A DNA stretch of 64,000 nucleotides. Origin: Gammaproteobacteria bacterium. GTDB taxonomy: Bacteria > Pseudomonadota > Gammaproteobacteria > JABCZS01. A model generated the notes under the pieces. That model was given only the letters and a program-made list of their open reading frames with translations. It was not told the origin of the DNA and searched no databases. Where the stretch lies: assembly GCA_021773275.1 (NCBI GenBank), contig JAJFKJ010000028.1, positions 1 through 64,000 on the forward strand. Reading direction: 5' to 3'. Below are positions 1 through 9,201 of the stretch, in pieces. Numbering within the stretch: position 1 is the stretch's first letter; every line of letters starts with the position of its first letter. The position numbers and the translations under genes are program-made.

Positions 1-197
1 AGATGTCTCGCGTTGAAGCTTTGCTGGCCGCACAGGGCAGTGTGTTCGGCGCACTTAACTCTGAACTTATGGGTATGTCCGAGGCAGAGGCAAAAATGCT
101 TGAAGAACAAGGTGAGACCGGCGGTTCAGAAGTGGATAGCCAATCGCAACTTGAAGGGAGCATTGGAGATGCCTTTTCTGGTGTTGGGGTACAATAA
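1..197 (+). CDS. C-terminal end of a gene cut by the window edge, next to the icmV-dotA group
   Basis: An open frame reaches back to the first base of the window and stops at 197, five bases before the next gene. The visible part is about 64 residues, hydrophilic, rich in Glu, Gly and Ser, and without motifs, so it looks like a flexible C-terminal tail. A Met codon at base 3 lets it be read as a tiny complete gene, but nothing supports that start. Position beside icmV and dotA makes a Dot/Icm gene such as icmX possible by analogy with Legionella, where icmX lies near icmV and dotA; this is a guess from context only. Confidence 0.4.
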   Translation, partial: MSRVEALLAAQGSVFGALNSELMGMSEAEAKMLEEQGETGGSEVDSQSQLEGSIGDAFSGVGVQ

Positions 198-202
198 TTG
201 CT

Positions 203-1651
203 ATGAAACTACCACAAATGCTTACAACAAAACGTTTGATCATTACCATCGTGTTAATGCATGTGGTACCGTTAGCGTTTACTTTTTATCGGGAAGCCTT
301 GTTTAATGCATACTTGCCGTTTTTATGGTGTTTAGCCTTACCCTTTGTGGCCTACTTAATCTGGAAGCAAAAAGCTGCCAGTTTTGTTGCCAGCGATAAA
401 TACAGCAGCCTATTAAAAGTAGCATTAACCACGGGTTTCGTGTTTGTGCTTTTCATGTTGCAATATTGGTTTTTGGCGCAGATGAGTTTGCAGGTGCAAC
501 CTTTGATGTTCTCAGCGGCTGATCAAGCTGTTTTATTCTCGGTGCCGCCTGGTGAAACTCTAGCTTATATATTGCGCAATGGTTTGCAGGTATGGTTGCT
601 TGCCATCGGGGTAGCCCTTTGTTATAACATTCTACCTAAGATCAAAGAATCCGGCCTGTTGGCTAAACGTTTTGACAACTTAGCCGTTTTGGCTTGGCTA
701 TTAGACTGGGCCGTGCTGGTTTGTTTAATGTTTGCTGTTTTTTCCTTGATGACTTTATTCGTCGTGAACATGGGCGGCATCTTGGTCAAGTTAGCGGGGG
801 GCGATCAGCTGTTAATGCCAATGCTAAGTGTGACCGTCTTTATATTAACCTTGGCGATGTTGAATTTTTTCACCCAGTTTCACAGTAAGCTTCGCGATAA
901 AGCCCAAACAAAATTATCCTATGCGGGTATATTGTTTCGCCAAGCAGGGTTTGCAGTGTTTGCCTGGGTGGTCTCCGCGGTGTTTATGACCTTACTGCCG
1001 AATAGCTTTTTACATGATCTCTATAACCCTGTGTATTTTTCCTATATCAAAATAGAACGTTTTGCACAGGTATGGAACTTTTTAGTGTTAAGCTGGCCCT
1101 TCTTTATTGTGCCGGCATTGGGTGTGTACATGGCGAAATTTGCAGCCGGGCAAAGTGTTGTAAAAACCACCGTGGTTTTTGCAGCGGTGCCATTATTGAT
1201 AATTGCTTCATTACTTTCTAGCATGCCCAGCGTTGCTGCTGTATTTATGCAATGGCAGCCTGTGTTGCAATTCCAAGAGATTGCACTGACAGATGAAACA
1301 GCGCGTTTTTATATTACCCCAGCAAGTATAGTATTCGTCATTTCATTCGGCGTTTTACTCTTGGCCATGAAATGCTCAAAACTATTCTCGCAGAGTATCG
1401 TTGCCATCATGCCAGACCAGTATGGTCGCAGAGAACACCGTAGTCGCGCGGTACTTGCGCATTCGTTTATGTTGCTTATCGGTTTGATGATGGTTTATTT
1501 AATGCTGGGTGTCTACAGCATGTCTTTGGCAGCAGCCACATACTTTTTGACGGCTTTATCGGCTATTGTATTGTTTTATTACAAAGGTGTGACCTACACT
1601 AACAGTGAGAATAAATTATTGAATATGCACACACATAAGGCGGTGTCATAA
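203..1651 (+). CDS. Unknown polytopic inner-membrane protein in the icmV-dotA operon
   Basis: This 482-residue protein is strongly hydrophobic, with about ten or more membrane segments spread over its whole length (for example near residues 12-30, 35-55, 70-95, 160-190, 200-220, 240-265, 290-315, 325-345 and 410-460). I recognise no transporter signature or catalytic motif. It begins six bases after the preceding gene, and its stop codon overlaps the icmV start by one base (taATG), so it is cotranscribed and probably translationally coupled with icmV and dotA. The context suggests a Dot/Icm-linked inner-membrane protein. I cannot match it to a named Dot or Icm protein of Legionella pneumophila, so no function is assigned. 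Confidence 0.75.
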   Translation: MKLPQMLTTKRLIITIVLMHVVPLAFTFYREALFNAYLPFLWCLALPFVAYLIWKQKAASFVASDKYSSLLKVALTTGFVFVLFMLQYWFLAQMSLQVQPLMFSAADQAVLFSVPPGETLAYILRNGLQVWLLAIGVALCYNILPKIKESGLLAKRFDNLAVLAWLLDWAVLVCLMFAVFSLMTLFVVNMGGILVKLAGGDQLLMPMLSVTVFILTLAMLNFFTQFHSKLRDKAQTKLSYAGILFRQAGFAVFAWVVSAVFMTLLPNSFLHDLYNPVYFSYIKIERFAQVWNFLVLSWPFFIVPALGVYMAKFAAGQSVVKTTVVFAAVPLLIIASLLSSMPSVAAVFMQWQPVLQFQEIALTDETARFYITPASIVFVISFGVLLLAMKCSKLFSQSIVAIMPDQYGRREHRSRAVLAHSFMLLIGLMMVYLMLGVYSMSLAAATYFLTALSAIVLFYYKGVTYTNSENKLLNMHTHKAVS

Positions 1652-2094
1652 TGGGTTTTCTAAAACGGCGCTTTAAAAAAACCAAAGGCAATGTAACTGA
1701 TGCCATGGAGTTGGGCATCTTTATGTCAGTGTTTGGCATGGTTAAAGATATTTTCTTAACCGTATTCATGCCTTGGAAAAAAGGTGAGCCCGGCGAGACA
1801 GAAAGTTATGAAGAAGCCATCAAGCGCCTAAACCTAACGCAGGAAGATCTAGACGACCGCAAAAAAATGTTTACACAACAAACCATCCTTTACATGACGG
1901 CCGCATTATTGGTGTTAGCTTACGGTGTTTACCTGGCTTTTCAGCAGCAGATTATCAGCATGGTGGTGGCTTTTATGGTAGCAGGCCTAGCGCTGAGTTA
2001 TGCTTTTCGTAGCCATTTTTGGTTGTTCCAAATAAAACAAAAAAAATTGGGCTGCACATTTAAAGAATATTTAGATTCGAGCTTGAAAGGGTAA
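1651..2094 (+). CDS. icmV: Type IVB secretion protein IcmV
   Basis: The protein is 147 residues, close to the ~150 of Legionella IcmV. It has a basic N-terminus, an acidic middle with a segment of the form RLNLTQEDL-DRKK followed by two membrane helices at about 84-104 and 106-122, and a short tail containing FRSHFWLFQIKQKKLGCT, which I recognise from the IcmV family. IcmV is an inner-membrane protein needed for Dot/Icm function whose exact role is unclear. The gene lies directly before dotA (three bases between them), as expected for a functional pair, and overlaps the upstream membrane-protein gene by one base. Confidence 0.9.
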   Translation: MGFLKRRFKKTKGNVTDAMELGIFMSVFGMVKDIFLTVFMPWKKGEPGETESYEEAIKRLNLTQEDLDDRKKMFTQQTILYMTAALLVLAYGVYLAFQQQIISMVVAFMVAGLALSYAFRSHFWLFQIKQKKLGCTFKEYLDSSLKG

Positions 2095-2097
2095 ATT

Positions 2098-4638
2098 ATG
2101 ATAAGACTTTTAGCCATAATACTATTACTACTGACATCGGGTACAGCGCTGGCAGCAACCGAAATGAATTTGCCGAACTTTTTTACCCCAGTAGAACAAG
2201 ATTTGTCTGTTTGGTATTTAGGCAGTATTTTTGGTGATCAATTAATTGCTGGGGATAATATTCCTAGTCAAGCCCTGATGTCACGCTTATTTGGTATTTT
2301 CAACCAGGTGGCATTGGTCGTGGGCATCATGATCATCATTTATACCATGTTAACCGGTACCTTGAATACCGCTAACGAAGGCAAGCCTTTGGGTGAAAAA
2401 TGGAACTCGATGTGGATGCCGATACGCAGCTTGGTCGGTATTTCTTTGTTAGTACCTAAAGGTGGTAGCGGCTATGTGATGTCACAATACATTGTGATGT
2501 GGTTAACCTTGCAGGGCATCGGTGCCGCTGATACCGTTTGGACCACGATGGTCGAGTTCTTTGAGCAAGGCGGGGGTGTGCGTACTTACCAAACCGGTGG
2601 GCAGGCAACCTATATGAACGTAGACACCATGTCGTATACCTATGCTTTGCAGTCGCCTACAGAACCTGGTTTTGGTAGTGAGCTGGGGCGTAAGCGTTAT
2701 GACCACTTTATTTTAGAAAAAATGGTCTGTATTGATGCCTTTAATGCCGACGAAGAAATGGTTGAGCTATCCGGTGGCGACCGATATTCAGTTTACATTG
2801 CGCCAGGGGAAAATAATATTATCAATTTTGGTAACCGCAATGCCTTTGACCCGGATGATCTTGAAAGCATTACCTCAAGAAAAGCGCCGGGCGCTGAATG
2901 CGGGCAAATTCGCGTGAAACTGCCGCCCGACGAAAAGGAAGATGAAATGAGCACGATGTCAGGTGCTATGTCGGAAGATGAAAACTATGATGCGCGTACA
3001 CAAATTTACACCAATGCTTTGTATAATTTGGCTAGAGGTTTATCGGGTGTCTCGCGCGATATCGTAGACAATTACCCGGACGAAGCAAACTGGGACCCAG
3101 TCTTATTTGATGAAGTAAACCGTAATACGCAATTATTCATTAATTACATTGTCGGTTACCAACAAATATTAGACCCACCACAGGCAAAAGCAGGTCGTGA
3201 TTATGAAATATTAAAACGCTATGGTTGGATTCTTGCCGGTAATTACTACACCATGCTTGCCAATTTAAATTACGATAATAGAGCTATGAGTGCTGAATTT
3301 GTGGTCCCAGACCCCATGCTTGCTTTTCACCACAATACGCCAGGTGGTAGCAGCAAATATAGCAAACAGGCTGTGAAGTTTATGGAAGATCTTACCGAGT
3401 ATGATGATCTGTACAAGGTAGGCGATAAAAATGCAGCGGGCGCAAATTACGATGCAGAGGATGGCAGTTACGATGTTGACGGGGCACTTGACAAGCAAAA
3501 AACCCTAAACTTTGTAGATGTCGATGCCATGATTAGCAAGGTAAGAGAGAAACATACCTGGGGGCCTAATTCCAGCAAGACAACCCGAAACCGTGTTGAA
3601 GATTTTACGCGCTATTTATCAGGCTCGAAGAGGAATGAACAATACGGTAGCCGACAAGTTGCACAAGACCCGATTATTCGCGCAGCGTCTTACGGTAAAG
3701 AATTAACCGATGTTGCCGTAGCACTGTTTCTTACTTTGGTGCCTTTGCTTGTGGGTTTGAACATAATAGCATCATGGAAAACATGTTTAACACCTGAAGG
3801 TTGGGCGATAGCGGGTGTGACTAATGTATTGGTGCCCACGGTTATTGCTTTGGCTGGATTTTTGTATACGCAGGGGGCGATGCTGGGGGTCTTCCTGCCG
3901 CTGATACCATTTATCACCTTTTATATAGGGGTATTGGGTTGGATGATGCAAGTCGTCGAATCAATAGCAGCAGCCCCGATTGTGGCGATAGGCTTAATTT
4001 TTCCGGAAACGCGTGATGATATTTGGGGTCGTGCAGCACCCGCTTATATGTTGATTTTAAACTTATTCTTGCGCCCAAGCTTGATGATTGTCGGTTTTGC
4101 AGCGGCAATGATCATGATGTGGATCGCTGTTGAGCTATTGAACATCGGCTTTTTGGTACTGACCGCAAGTACCTTTAGAATTGAAGATATGTTTGGTTTT
4201 GTGACCATCATGCTGGCGTATTCGGCCTTGTTGATCACGGTTGCTACTAAAGTCTATTCATTGATTAATATGGTGCCGAATAAAGTCTTGCATTGGATTG
4301 GTGACCAATCCATGGGTACGCAAGGCGCCGAAGAAGCCATTGGTGGCGCCAAGCAGGGTGCAGAAGCCGGCGCCAGCTCTGCTGCTGCGGGTTATTCAGC
4401 CCTGCAATCAAAAAGTGATATGTACCGTGGTGAAAGAGACATGGAAAGATCCAGAACTGAGGCAGAGAAAAAAGCTGCTACAGCTGAAGGTGATAAGCCA
4501 CCAGATGATAAAAAACCTGAGGACACCGGTGGTGCTGAAGGCGCTACAGAAGGAAATAAGGGGATAGAGGCGCAACAGGCAAGCCAGGCAGCTGCTCGGG
4601 CAAATATACCGAAAGGCGGTGGGACCGGTGGGGGGTAA
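2098..4638 (+). CDS. dotA: Type IVB secretion polytopic membrane protein DotA
   Basis: DotA is a large polytopic inner-membrane protein of the Dot/Icm machine; in Legionella it is also released in oligomeric form. This copy has 846 residues against about 1,050 in L. pneumophila. It has a signal peptide (residues 1-20, ending ALA-A), membrane segments near 65-90 and 115-140, a long hydrophilic periplasmic domain at about 150-540, a cluster of membrane helices at 545-740, and a disordered, charged, Gly-rich tail from about 745. The tail ends in a run of glycines. The shorter length lies mainly in the periplasmic part and tail. It follows icmV directly and converges with dotL across a 79-base gap. 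Confidence 0.93.
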   Translation: MIRLLAIILLLLTSGTALAATEMNLPNFFTPVEQDLSVWYLGSIFGDQLIAGDNIPSQALMSRLFGIFNQVALVVGIMIIIYTMLTGTLNTANEGKPLGEKWNSMWMPIRSLVGISLLVPKGGSGYVMSQYIVMWLTLQGIGAADTVWTTMVEFFEQGGGVRTYQTGGQATYMNVDTMSYTYALQSPTEPGFGSELGRKRYDHFILEKMVCIDAFNADEEMVELSGGDRYSVYIAPGENNIINFGNRNAFDPDDLESITSRKAPGAECGQIRVKLPPDEKEDEMSTMSGAMSEDENYDARTQIYTNALYNLARGLSGVSRDIVDNYPDEANWDPVLFDEVNRNTQLFINYIVGYQQILDPPQAKAGRDYEILKRYGWILAGNYYTMLANLNYDNRAMSAEFVVPDPMLAFHHNTPGGSSKYSKQAVKFMEDLTEYDDLYKVGDKNAAGANYDAEDGSYDVDGALDKQKTLNFVDVDAMISKVREKHTWGPNSSKTTRNRVEDFTRYLSGSKRNEQYGSRQVAQDPIIRAASYGKELTDVAVALFLTLVPLLVGLNIIASWKTCLTPEGWAIAGVTNVLVPTVIALAGFLYTQGAMLGVFLPLIPFITFYIGVLGWMMQVVESIAAAPIVAIGLIFPETRDDIWGRAAPAYMLILNLFLRPSLMIVGFAAAMIMMWIAVELLNIGFLVLTASTFRIEDMFGFVTIMLAYSALLITVATKVYSLINMVPNKVLHWIGDQSMGTQGAEEAIGGAKQGAEAGASSAAAGYSALQSKSDMYRGERDMERSRTEAEKKAATAEGDKPPDDKKPEDTGGAEGATEGNKGIEAQQASQAAARANIPKGGGTGGG

Positions 4639-4674
4639 TAAGCCCACTCGCTTCTAACTAGCAACATTATCTAT

Positions 4675-4698
4675 GCCCAATGCCTTATAGCCTTGGGC
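4675..4698. terminator. Weak hairpin between convergent dotA and dotL
   Basis: In the 79-base gap between the convergent stop codons of dotA and dotL there is a six-base inverted repeat, GCCCAA and TTGGGC, with a 12-base loop. No clear T-run follows on either strand, so it is at best a weak bidirectional termination signal. Confidence 0.3.
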
Positions 4699-4717
4699 TT
4701 TCGCTACCCGCTACCCC

Positions 4718-7075
4718 CTACTCGCTCTTCGCTTCAGCTTTTAGCTTGTTAAAGTAGTTGATGAGTTTGTCCATCGCCTCGAGAGTTTCTTCTTTTATAG
4801 GTGGTGATACGGCGCCAGGTGGGTACTTGGTAGCCACGCGTAAGTCTTTTAATAAGCGGGTAGCATTGGCGGTGGCGCGCGTACGTGGCTCACCAAAGTA
4901 ACGTTCAATACGCTCGATGTTCTTACGGGTTTCAGTTTTATTGACCAATGGCCCACTGTAGGCTGGCATATTCAGCATTTGCATGGGGTCGAGGCTTTCC
5001 ATATCTTTTAACGATGGCATTGGCTGCGTTAAGATATCCATGCCTTCGGTGGGTGCTTCGAGCTCTTCATCGTAAACTTCTTCTTCACCGTGCTCATGGT
5101 CGTAATAAGCTTTAAACCCTGCCGCAGCAACAGCTGTGCCGGCTGCATTGGGGTTGTGGTCCATAAAGTTCAATATAAATTGCAGTTCTTCATCGAGCGT
5201 AATCTGTTGTGCGTTTAAGCGTGCAGGGTCTTTAAACGACTCCTGGAAGTAGAATAAACGGTTATTAATATGAATGATGTCTTCATCGGGTGGCGCTTTG
5301 ACCTTCAAGTATTGGTTAAGCTTCATGCGATGAACCGGTTTCGGGTTAGCATAAAACGAACGTGCGCGCACAATGCGTGATTTGAAGAAGATGTGCATTT
5401 CACCTACGTCTTGGTCTTTTAAGTCGAGGAGATCGATACGTGCGCGTTTTTCAATCGATGCGTTGCGTGAATCGAGGTAGCTGTTCGTCATGCTGCTGAC
5501 GTTGGTTTCAAAACCACCGGCCTGCGTTACAAAAGCTTCACCGGCTGTTTTTTGGAAGAAGTCCCAAGTTTCGATCGGATCTTCAAGTTTCATACAGATT
5601 TTAATGTTGGTGTTTGCACCGATAGACAAGGCTTCTTCTTTAGAGGCTTTTTGAAAAGCGGGTAAATCCTGCCCCGCAAAGATTGCCGAGAAGCCTAGCG
5701 AGCGTGCTTGCGCAGGTACAACGGCAAAACCTTCAACGGCGTAGTAACCATACTCATCCAAGATACATAAAAACGGTGTCGGTGCATTGGTGATTTTGGT
5801 TTCGATGGTTTCTTGATAGGTACCTTCAACTTGTTCACCTAAACCTGATGCCATCATCGCTTTTAATGAAGCAACAATAATTTTACCTAAGTTTGAAAGC
5901 TCTTCTGGCGCTTTTTCTAGCGCAGGCAGGAGTACGATCAAGATGCGGCGATTTAATACTACGTCTTTAAAATCTACTTCAGGCAATTCGGTACGTAAAA
6001 TATGCCCGTAGGTATCTGCCAAAGAAGTAAATACCCGGGTGAGCTGCATGGTGATGAAACCATGTTGTTCTAATACTTCAGAACTTTGTTTACCTTTTTT
6101 GCTGGGATGAAAACCAGGCAGGGTATCTAAGTAGTTAGCCAGTGGTTGCAAAACAACATCGGGTGCATCTTCGATGGATACCGTTTTTTCACCTTCAAGC
6201 GGAAAACGTTTATCTAGCGCAATCGATTCAAGCTTATGTAAGGTAAAGTAGTTACGAATACTGTGTGCATCGAGCAATAGATCACCACGGTCACGCATGT
6301 AAACCAAAATTTTCATTAAGGCTTCAACGAAAGCGATCGCACGGCCCATCCACATATCACCATCAGGTGAGGCAGAAGATGATGGCATCAAACTGACGAC
6401 TAGCTGCGCGCACATGCTTGATGACCCCATAGAAAACGGGTTCATGGTATTGGAGATACGGGTTTTTTGTGGGCCTACGATATCGCGGGCACCGGTCATG
6501 AAGTTAACGAGCAGCACGTCATCTTCGCGGCCCATGCTGCGTGCCATCGAAAATGTATTCGCAAATAAGGAGTTATCACCTTTACCATCGACATAAATAA
6601 AGCCTGAGCCTTGCAGCAGGGCGCTGTATGCCAGCGATACCAGCGTTACCGTTTTACCAGAGCCGGTAGAACCGAAGATCAATACGTGTGTCCGCATATC
6701 TTCATTGGTGAACCACAGCTCGAGATTGGTGGCTGATTCATTGCCAAAAAATACAATGCCGCCCGCTTGTTTAGGTTTTTTATTAGGTGTTAAATCACCG
6801 TGGTCTAGTAGTCCGCAACGCTTAGGCAGGCGAAACGGTAGGGTTTTTTTGCTGAAGGTGCAAATCATAAATAGAATAACGGCAATAATTACTAAAATAT
6901 CGTTAGCGGCGGGCAGTATGAAAATACTGGCCGCGAAACCCATCAATATGATGATGGAAGAGTTTGGGTCTTTAAGATAACTGCCAAAACGCTGCGATAA
7001 AGGACGCGTATCACGAATCAGCTGCTGGGGCTTCTGCTCATGTCTTTCTTCTAAACCTCGCGTTACTCGTGTCAT
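4718..7075 (-). CDS. dotL: Type IVB coupling protein ATPase DotL (IcmO)
   Basis: DotL is the VirD4-like coupling ATPase that receives effectors from chaperones at the inner membrane. The 785-residue length matches Legionella DotL (783). Two N-terminal membrane helices lie at about 40-57 and 60-73, the Walker A motif GSTGSGKT at 135-142, and a Walker B-like stretch with ILDEYG near 435. The region after about 600 corresponds to the C-terminal tail that, in Legionella, binds DotN and the IcmS/IcmW adaptors. The gene is immediately followed on its upstream side by dotM (stop and start adjacent) and icmS, so the three form a coupling-complex operon read against the neighbouring dot/icm genes. Confidence 0.96.
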   Translation of the reverse strand: MTRVTRGLEERHEQKPQQLIRDTRPLSQRFGSYLKDPNSSIIILMGFAASIFILPAANDILVIIAVILFMICTFSKKTLPFRLPKRCGLLDHGDLTPNKKPKQAGGIVFFGNESATNLELWFTNEDMRTHVLIFGSTGSGKTVTLVSLAYSALLQGSGFIYVDGKGDNSLFANTFSMARSMGREDDVLLVNFMTGARDIVGPQKTRISNTMNPFSMGSSSMCAQLVVSLMPSSSASPDGDMWMGRAIAFVEALMKILVYMRDRGDLLLDAHSIRNYFTLHKLESIALDKRFPLEGEKTVSIEDAPDVVLQPLANYLDTLPGFHPSKKGKQSSEVLEQHGFITMQLTRVFTSLADTYGHILRTELPEVDFKDVVLNRRILIVLLPALEKAPEELSNLGKIIVASLKAMMASGLGEQVEGTYQETIETKITNAPTPFLCILDEYGYYAVEGFAVVPAQARSLGFSAIFAGQDLPAFQKASKEEALSIGANTNIKICMKLEDPIETWDFFQKTAGEAFVTQAGGFETNVSSMTNSYLDSRNASIEKRARIDLLDLKDQDVGEMHIFFKSRIVRARSFYANPKPVHRMKLNQYLKVKAPPDEDIIHINNRLFYFQESFKDPARLNAQQITLDEELQFILNFMDHNPNAAGTAVAAAGFKAYYDHEHGEEEVYDEELEAPTEGMDILTQPMPSLKDMESLDPMQMLNMPAYSGPLVNKTETRKNIERIERYFGEPRTRATANATRLLKDLRVATKYPPGAVSPPIKEETLEAMDKLINYFNKLKAEAKSE

Positions 7076-8206
7076 CTAATCATCATCTCGCGTGTAAATA
7101 ATGCCCTTGATGGCTTCTTGTAAACCTTTAATAGCGCCATCAACCATCGGTTGTGTGAGTTTGCGCTTTAAAGCGATTTCAGCCTTCCAGTGGCTGAAAG
7201 GGCCGGCAACTTCACAAAATGCAACCGTTTTGCCAGTGCCGTTTAAAATAAACCATAACTTCCGATCTAATGGTTTTAACCATAAAAAATCTGCAGATGC
7301 CAATACGCCAGTGGTACGGGCATGAATAAGCATCGAGGACATCATGCTGTAAATATAGGCATGTTGACTGAGAATTTTTGCAATAGGCTTGGTGTTGTAG
7401 TGTTGCCGTAATAATGCCATTGAGCCTGAAAAATCTAATTTTCCAGAAGCGGATGATTTTGCAATACGCAATAGAAGTTCGCGCGAAGCTGCTTCGTTAT
7501 TGTCAGCCTTTGCTGCAAATATTGCAAACAGTGCTTTGATATGAATAGGCATTTTGTTAAGGTCTTCAAACACCGGCCCCATTTGTTTAGTAAATACGGC
7601 GCGCGCTTTGTCTTCCAGCACTTTGACTTCAATTAAACCCATGCGTGCGAGCAAAGGGTCGATGGGCTGAGGCAGTTCTTCAAGCAATTTATATTTTTTG
7701 GCGAACTGCATGGGGGATTCACCCATGGCCCACTCGCCTTCATTAATATCTTCTTTTACTAAATCTAGGCTGGCGATGGGTGTGATTTGAGGCCAGTTTT
7801 CTTTTTCAAGGGTGCGCAAGCGGTTCATGTCAAAAACATTTTTAAATTTTAATACGGGGTGCCTGAAGAAAGTCCAAGCTGCCAATGCAACAACAATCGC
7901 AGCAAAAGGGTAACGCATGTATTTACCGACAGCACCAAACCAAAATTGCAACTGCGGGATGGTGACATTTTTAGGTTGATTGTAATACGCAAGAATTTGT
8001 TCTTTTATGGGAATTAAATCATCCGTGAAAATACTAATGATCTGAATTTCGAACAGCTTAACCACAAAGAATGCTGTGATGATCGGCCCGCGTGCAAAAT
8101 ACCAAAGGAGCAAGCAGATCGCCACAACAAAAGCCACACCCCATAGTAGGTCCATGGAGTTTCCGCTGTCGCCACCACCGCCACCACCTTGGGGTTGTTT
8201 AGCCAT
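7076..8206 (-). CDS. dotM: Type IVB coupling-complex protein DotM (IcmP)
   Basis: DotM is an inner-membrane partner of DotL; in Legionella its cytoplasmic domain recognises Glu-rich effector signals. This protein has 376 residues, matching the family. After a Gly-rich start it shows membrane segments at about 19-38, 42-60 and 95-111, then a soluble C-terminal domain that follows the DotM pattern (for example EGEWAMGESPMQFAKKY near residue 157). It lies between icmS (11 bases upstream) and dotL (directly adjacent), the same functional grouping as icmS-P-O in Legionella. Confidence 0.94.
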   Translation of the reverse strand: MAKQPQGGGGGGDSGNSMDLLWGVAFVVAICLLLWYFARGPIITAFFVVKLFEIQIISIFTDDLIPIKEQILAYYNQPKNVTIPQLQFWFGAVGKYMRYPFAAIVVALAAWTFFRHPVLKFKNVFDMNRLRTLEKENWPQITPIASLDLVKEDINEGEWAMGESPMQFAKKYKLLEELPQPIDPLLARMGLIEVKVLEDKARAVFTKQMGPVFEDLNKMPIHIKALFAIFAAKADNNEAASRELLLRIAKSSASGKLDFSGSMALLRQHYNTKPIAKILSQHAYIYSMMSSMLIHARTTGVLASADFLWLKPLDRKLWFILNGTGKTVAFCEVAGPFSHWKAEIALKRKLTQPMVDGAIKGLQEAIKGIIYTRDDD

Positions 8207-8217
8207 AAACCTTCCTG

Positions 8218-8559
8218 TTAATCGTACATTAAATCATCGAGGGCAATACGCGCACGGTTCTGCGCAGATTCAGCCAATTCAAATAATATTTCTACTGCGC
8301 ACATCAAGCGCAATACATTAGGCACCTCATCGTTGAAGGTGACTTTCACGCCGAGGCGTGAGTTGTCAGCTTCGTCGAAGGTAATACCTAAATTGTATCC
8401 AAAGCAAAAAGAACAAAGTTGGTCAGCTCGCCTTAAGATCGCGGGCAACAAACCTGAGTCGGCAAATACATCAGATAAATCAATAGCTTTATCGTGCAAA
8501 GTAAAACCGATATTCATTTCTTTAGAAACTAATTGTAAGCTCTGACCAAAGTTAATCAT
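8218..8559 (-). CDS. icmS: Type IVB effector adaptor IcmS
   Basis: IcmS is a small acidic cytoplasmic adaptor that, with IcmW, binds effectors and docks them on DotL. The protein is 113 residues (114 in Legionella), and family segments are clear: GLLPAILRRADQLCSFCFGY in the middle, PNVLRLMC near 85, and the C-terminal DDLMYD. It is the first gene of the minus-strand icmS-dotM-dotL operon and is divergent from dotD. Its usual partner IcmW is not found in the window. Confidence 0.94.
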   Translation of the reverse strand: MINFGQSLQLVSKEMNIGFTLHDKAIDLSDVFADSGLLPAILRRADQLCSFCFGYNLGITFDEADNSRLGVKVTFNDEVPNVLRLMCAVEILFELAESAQNRARIALDDLMYD

Positions 8560-8656
8560 GTTATAAATATATCACAAGAGATGGCGTAATTTGCTATATT
8601 AAGTATAACGGAAGCAAATGGTTATAGGTTACGGAAAAACAATGTATGATTGTGGT
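8560..8656. promoter_or_regulatory. Divergent promoter region between icmS and dotD
   Basis: The 97 bases between the icmS start and the chosen dotD start are AT-rich and must drive both the coupling-complex operon (minus) and the long dotD-to-dotK series (plus). On the plus strand, TATATT and TATAAC hexamers near 8594-8608 could serve as -10 elements, but I see no convincing -35 box and no operator. An ATG at 8618 preceded by CGGAAG could also be the dotD start, in which case the shared region is shorter. Confidence 0.35.
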
Positions 8657-9139
8657 ATGAAGTACAATAAATTTATGTTAGCTAGCCTAGTTTTGGTGTT
8701 GGTTGGTTGCGGCATTATTCCCGCCCCAAACCCCTTGGGCGCTGAAGGCAAAATTACAGAATCAGATCCTGCTTTGGTTGATACCGCCGAGGCAGCGACT
8801 TCTATTAGCCATGCCTTAACGGAACTTGCAACAGCGTCGCGGCAAGATCAAGGTTTGATCAAACGCGAAACCGACGATATTATTCCGCAAACTTTAACGC
8901 GTGTGATGTCGATTGATTGGGCCGGGCCAGTGGAACCACTGGTGAAGCAGCTTGCTCAGGCCAGCCACCTGCGACTTAAAGTCATCGGCAAGGAGCCAGC
9001 AATACCCGTGCTGGTCTCTATGCGCAAGCGTGAGGTCATTGCCTACGACGTATTACAAGACATACAAGCACAGATTCAGCCTAGGGCTGAAATAGTGGTA
9101 TTTCCGACTTCAGGAGTGATTGAGCTGCACTACCTTTAA
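8657..9139 (+). CDS. dotD: Type IVB outer-membrane lipoprotein DotD
   Basis: DotD is an outer-membrane lipoprotein that, with DotC, brings DotH to the outer-membrane ring. Starting at 8657 the protein has 160 residues (163 in Legionella), with a short signal peptide and lipobox LVGC placing the lipidated Cys at residue 18. The rest follows the DotD secretin-N0-like pattern, with DWAGPVEPLVKQLA and the ending VIELHYL. In-frame ATGs at 8618 and 8642 would add 13 or 5 residues; I prefer 8657 because it gives a normal lipoprotein signal, although the SD-like CGGAAG before 8618 favours that one. First gene of the dotDCB series. Confidence 0.92.
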   Translation: MKYNKFMLASLVLVLVGCGIIPAPNPLGAEGKITESDPALVDTAEAATSISHALTELATASRQDQGLIKRETDDIIPQTLTRVMSIDWAGPVEPLVKQLAQASHLRLKVIGKEPAIPVLVSMRKREVIAYDVLQDIQAQIQPRAEIVVFPTSGVIELHYL

Positions 9140-9201
9140 ACTGAGGTTGTTTGTAGGTCGCTTGGCTTCTGTAACATACTGATACAAATGGAAACAGAAT
9201 T

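Noticed and set aside
4392-4667. 91-residue open frame opposite the 3' end of dotA
   Set aside because: It lies antisense to the low-complexity Ala/Gly-rich tail of dotA, and has no ribosome-binding site or recognisable domain.
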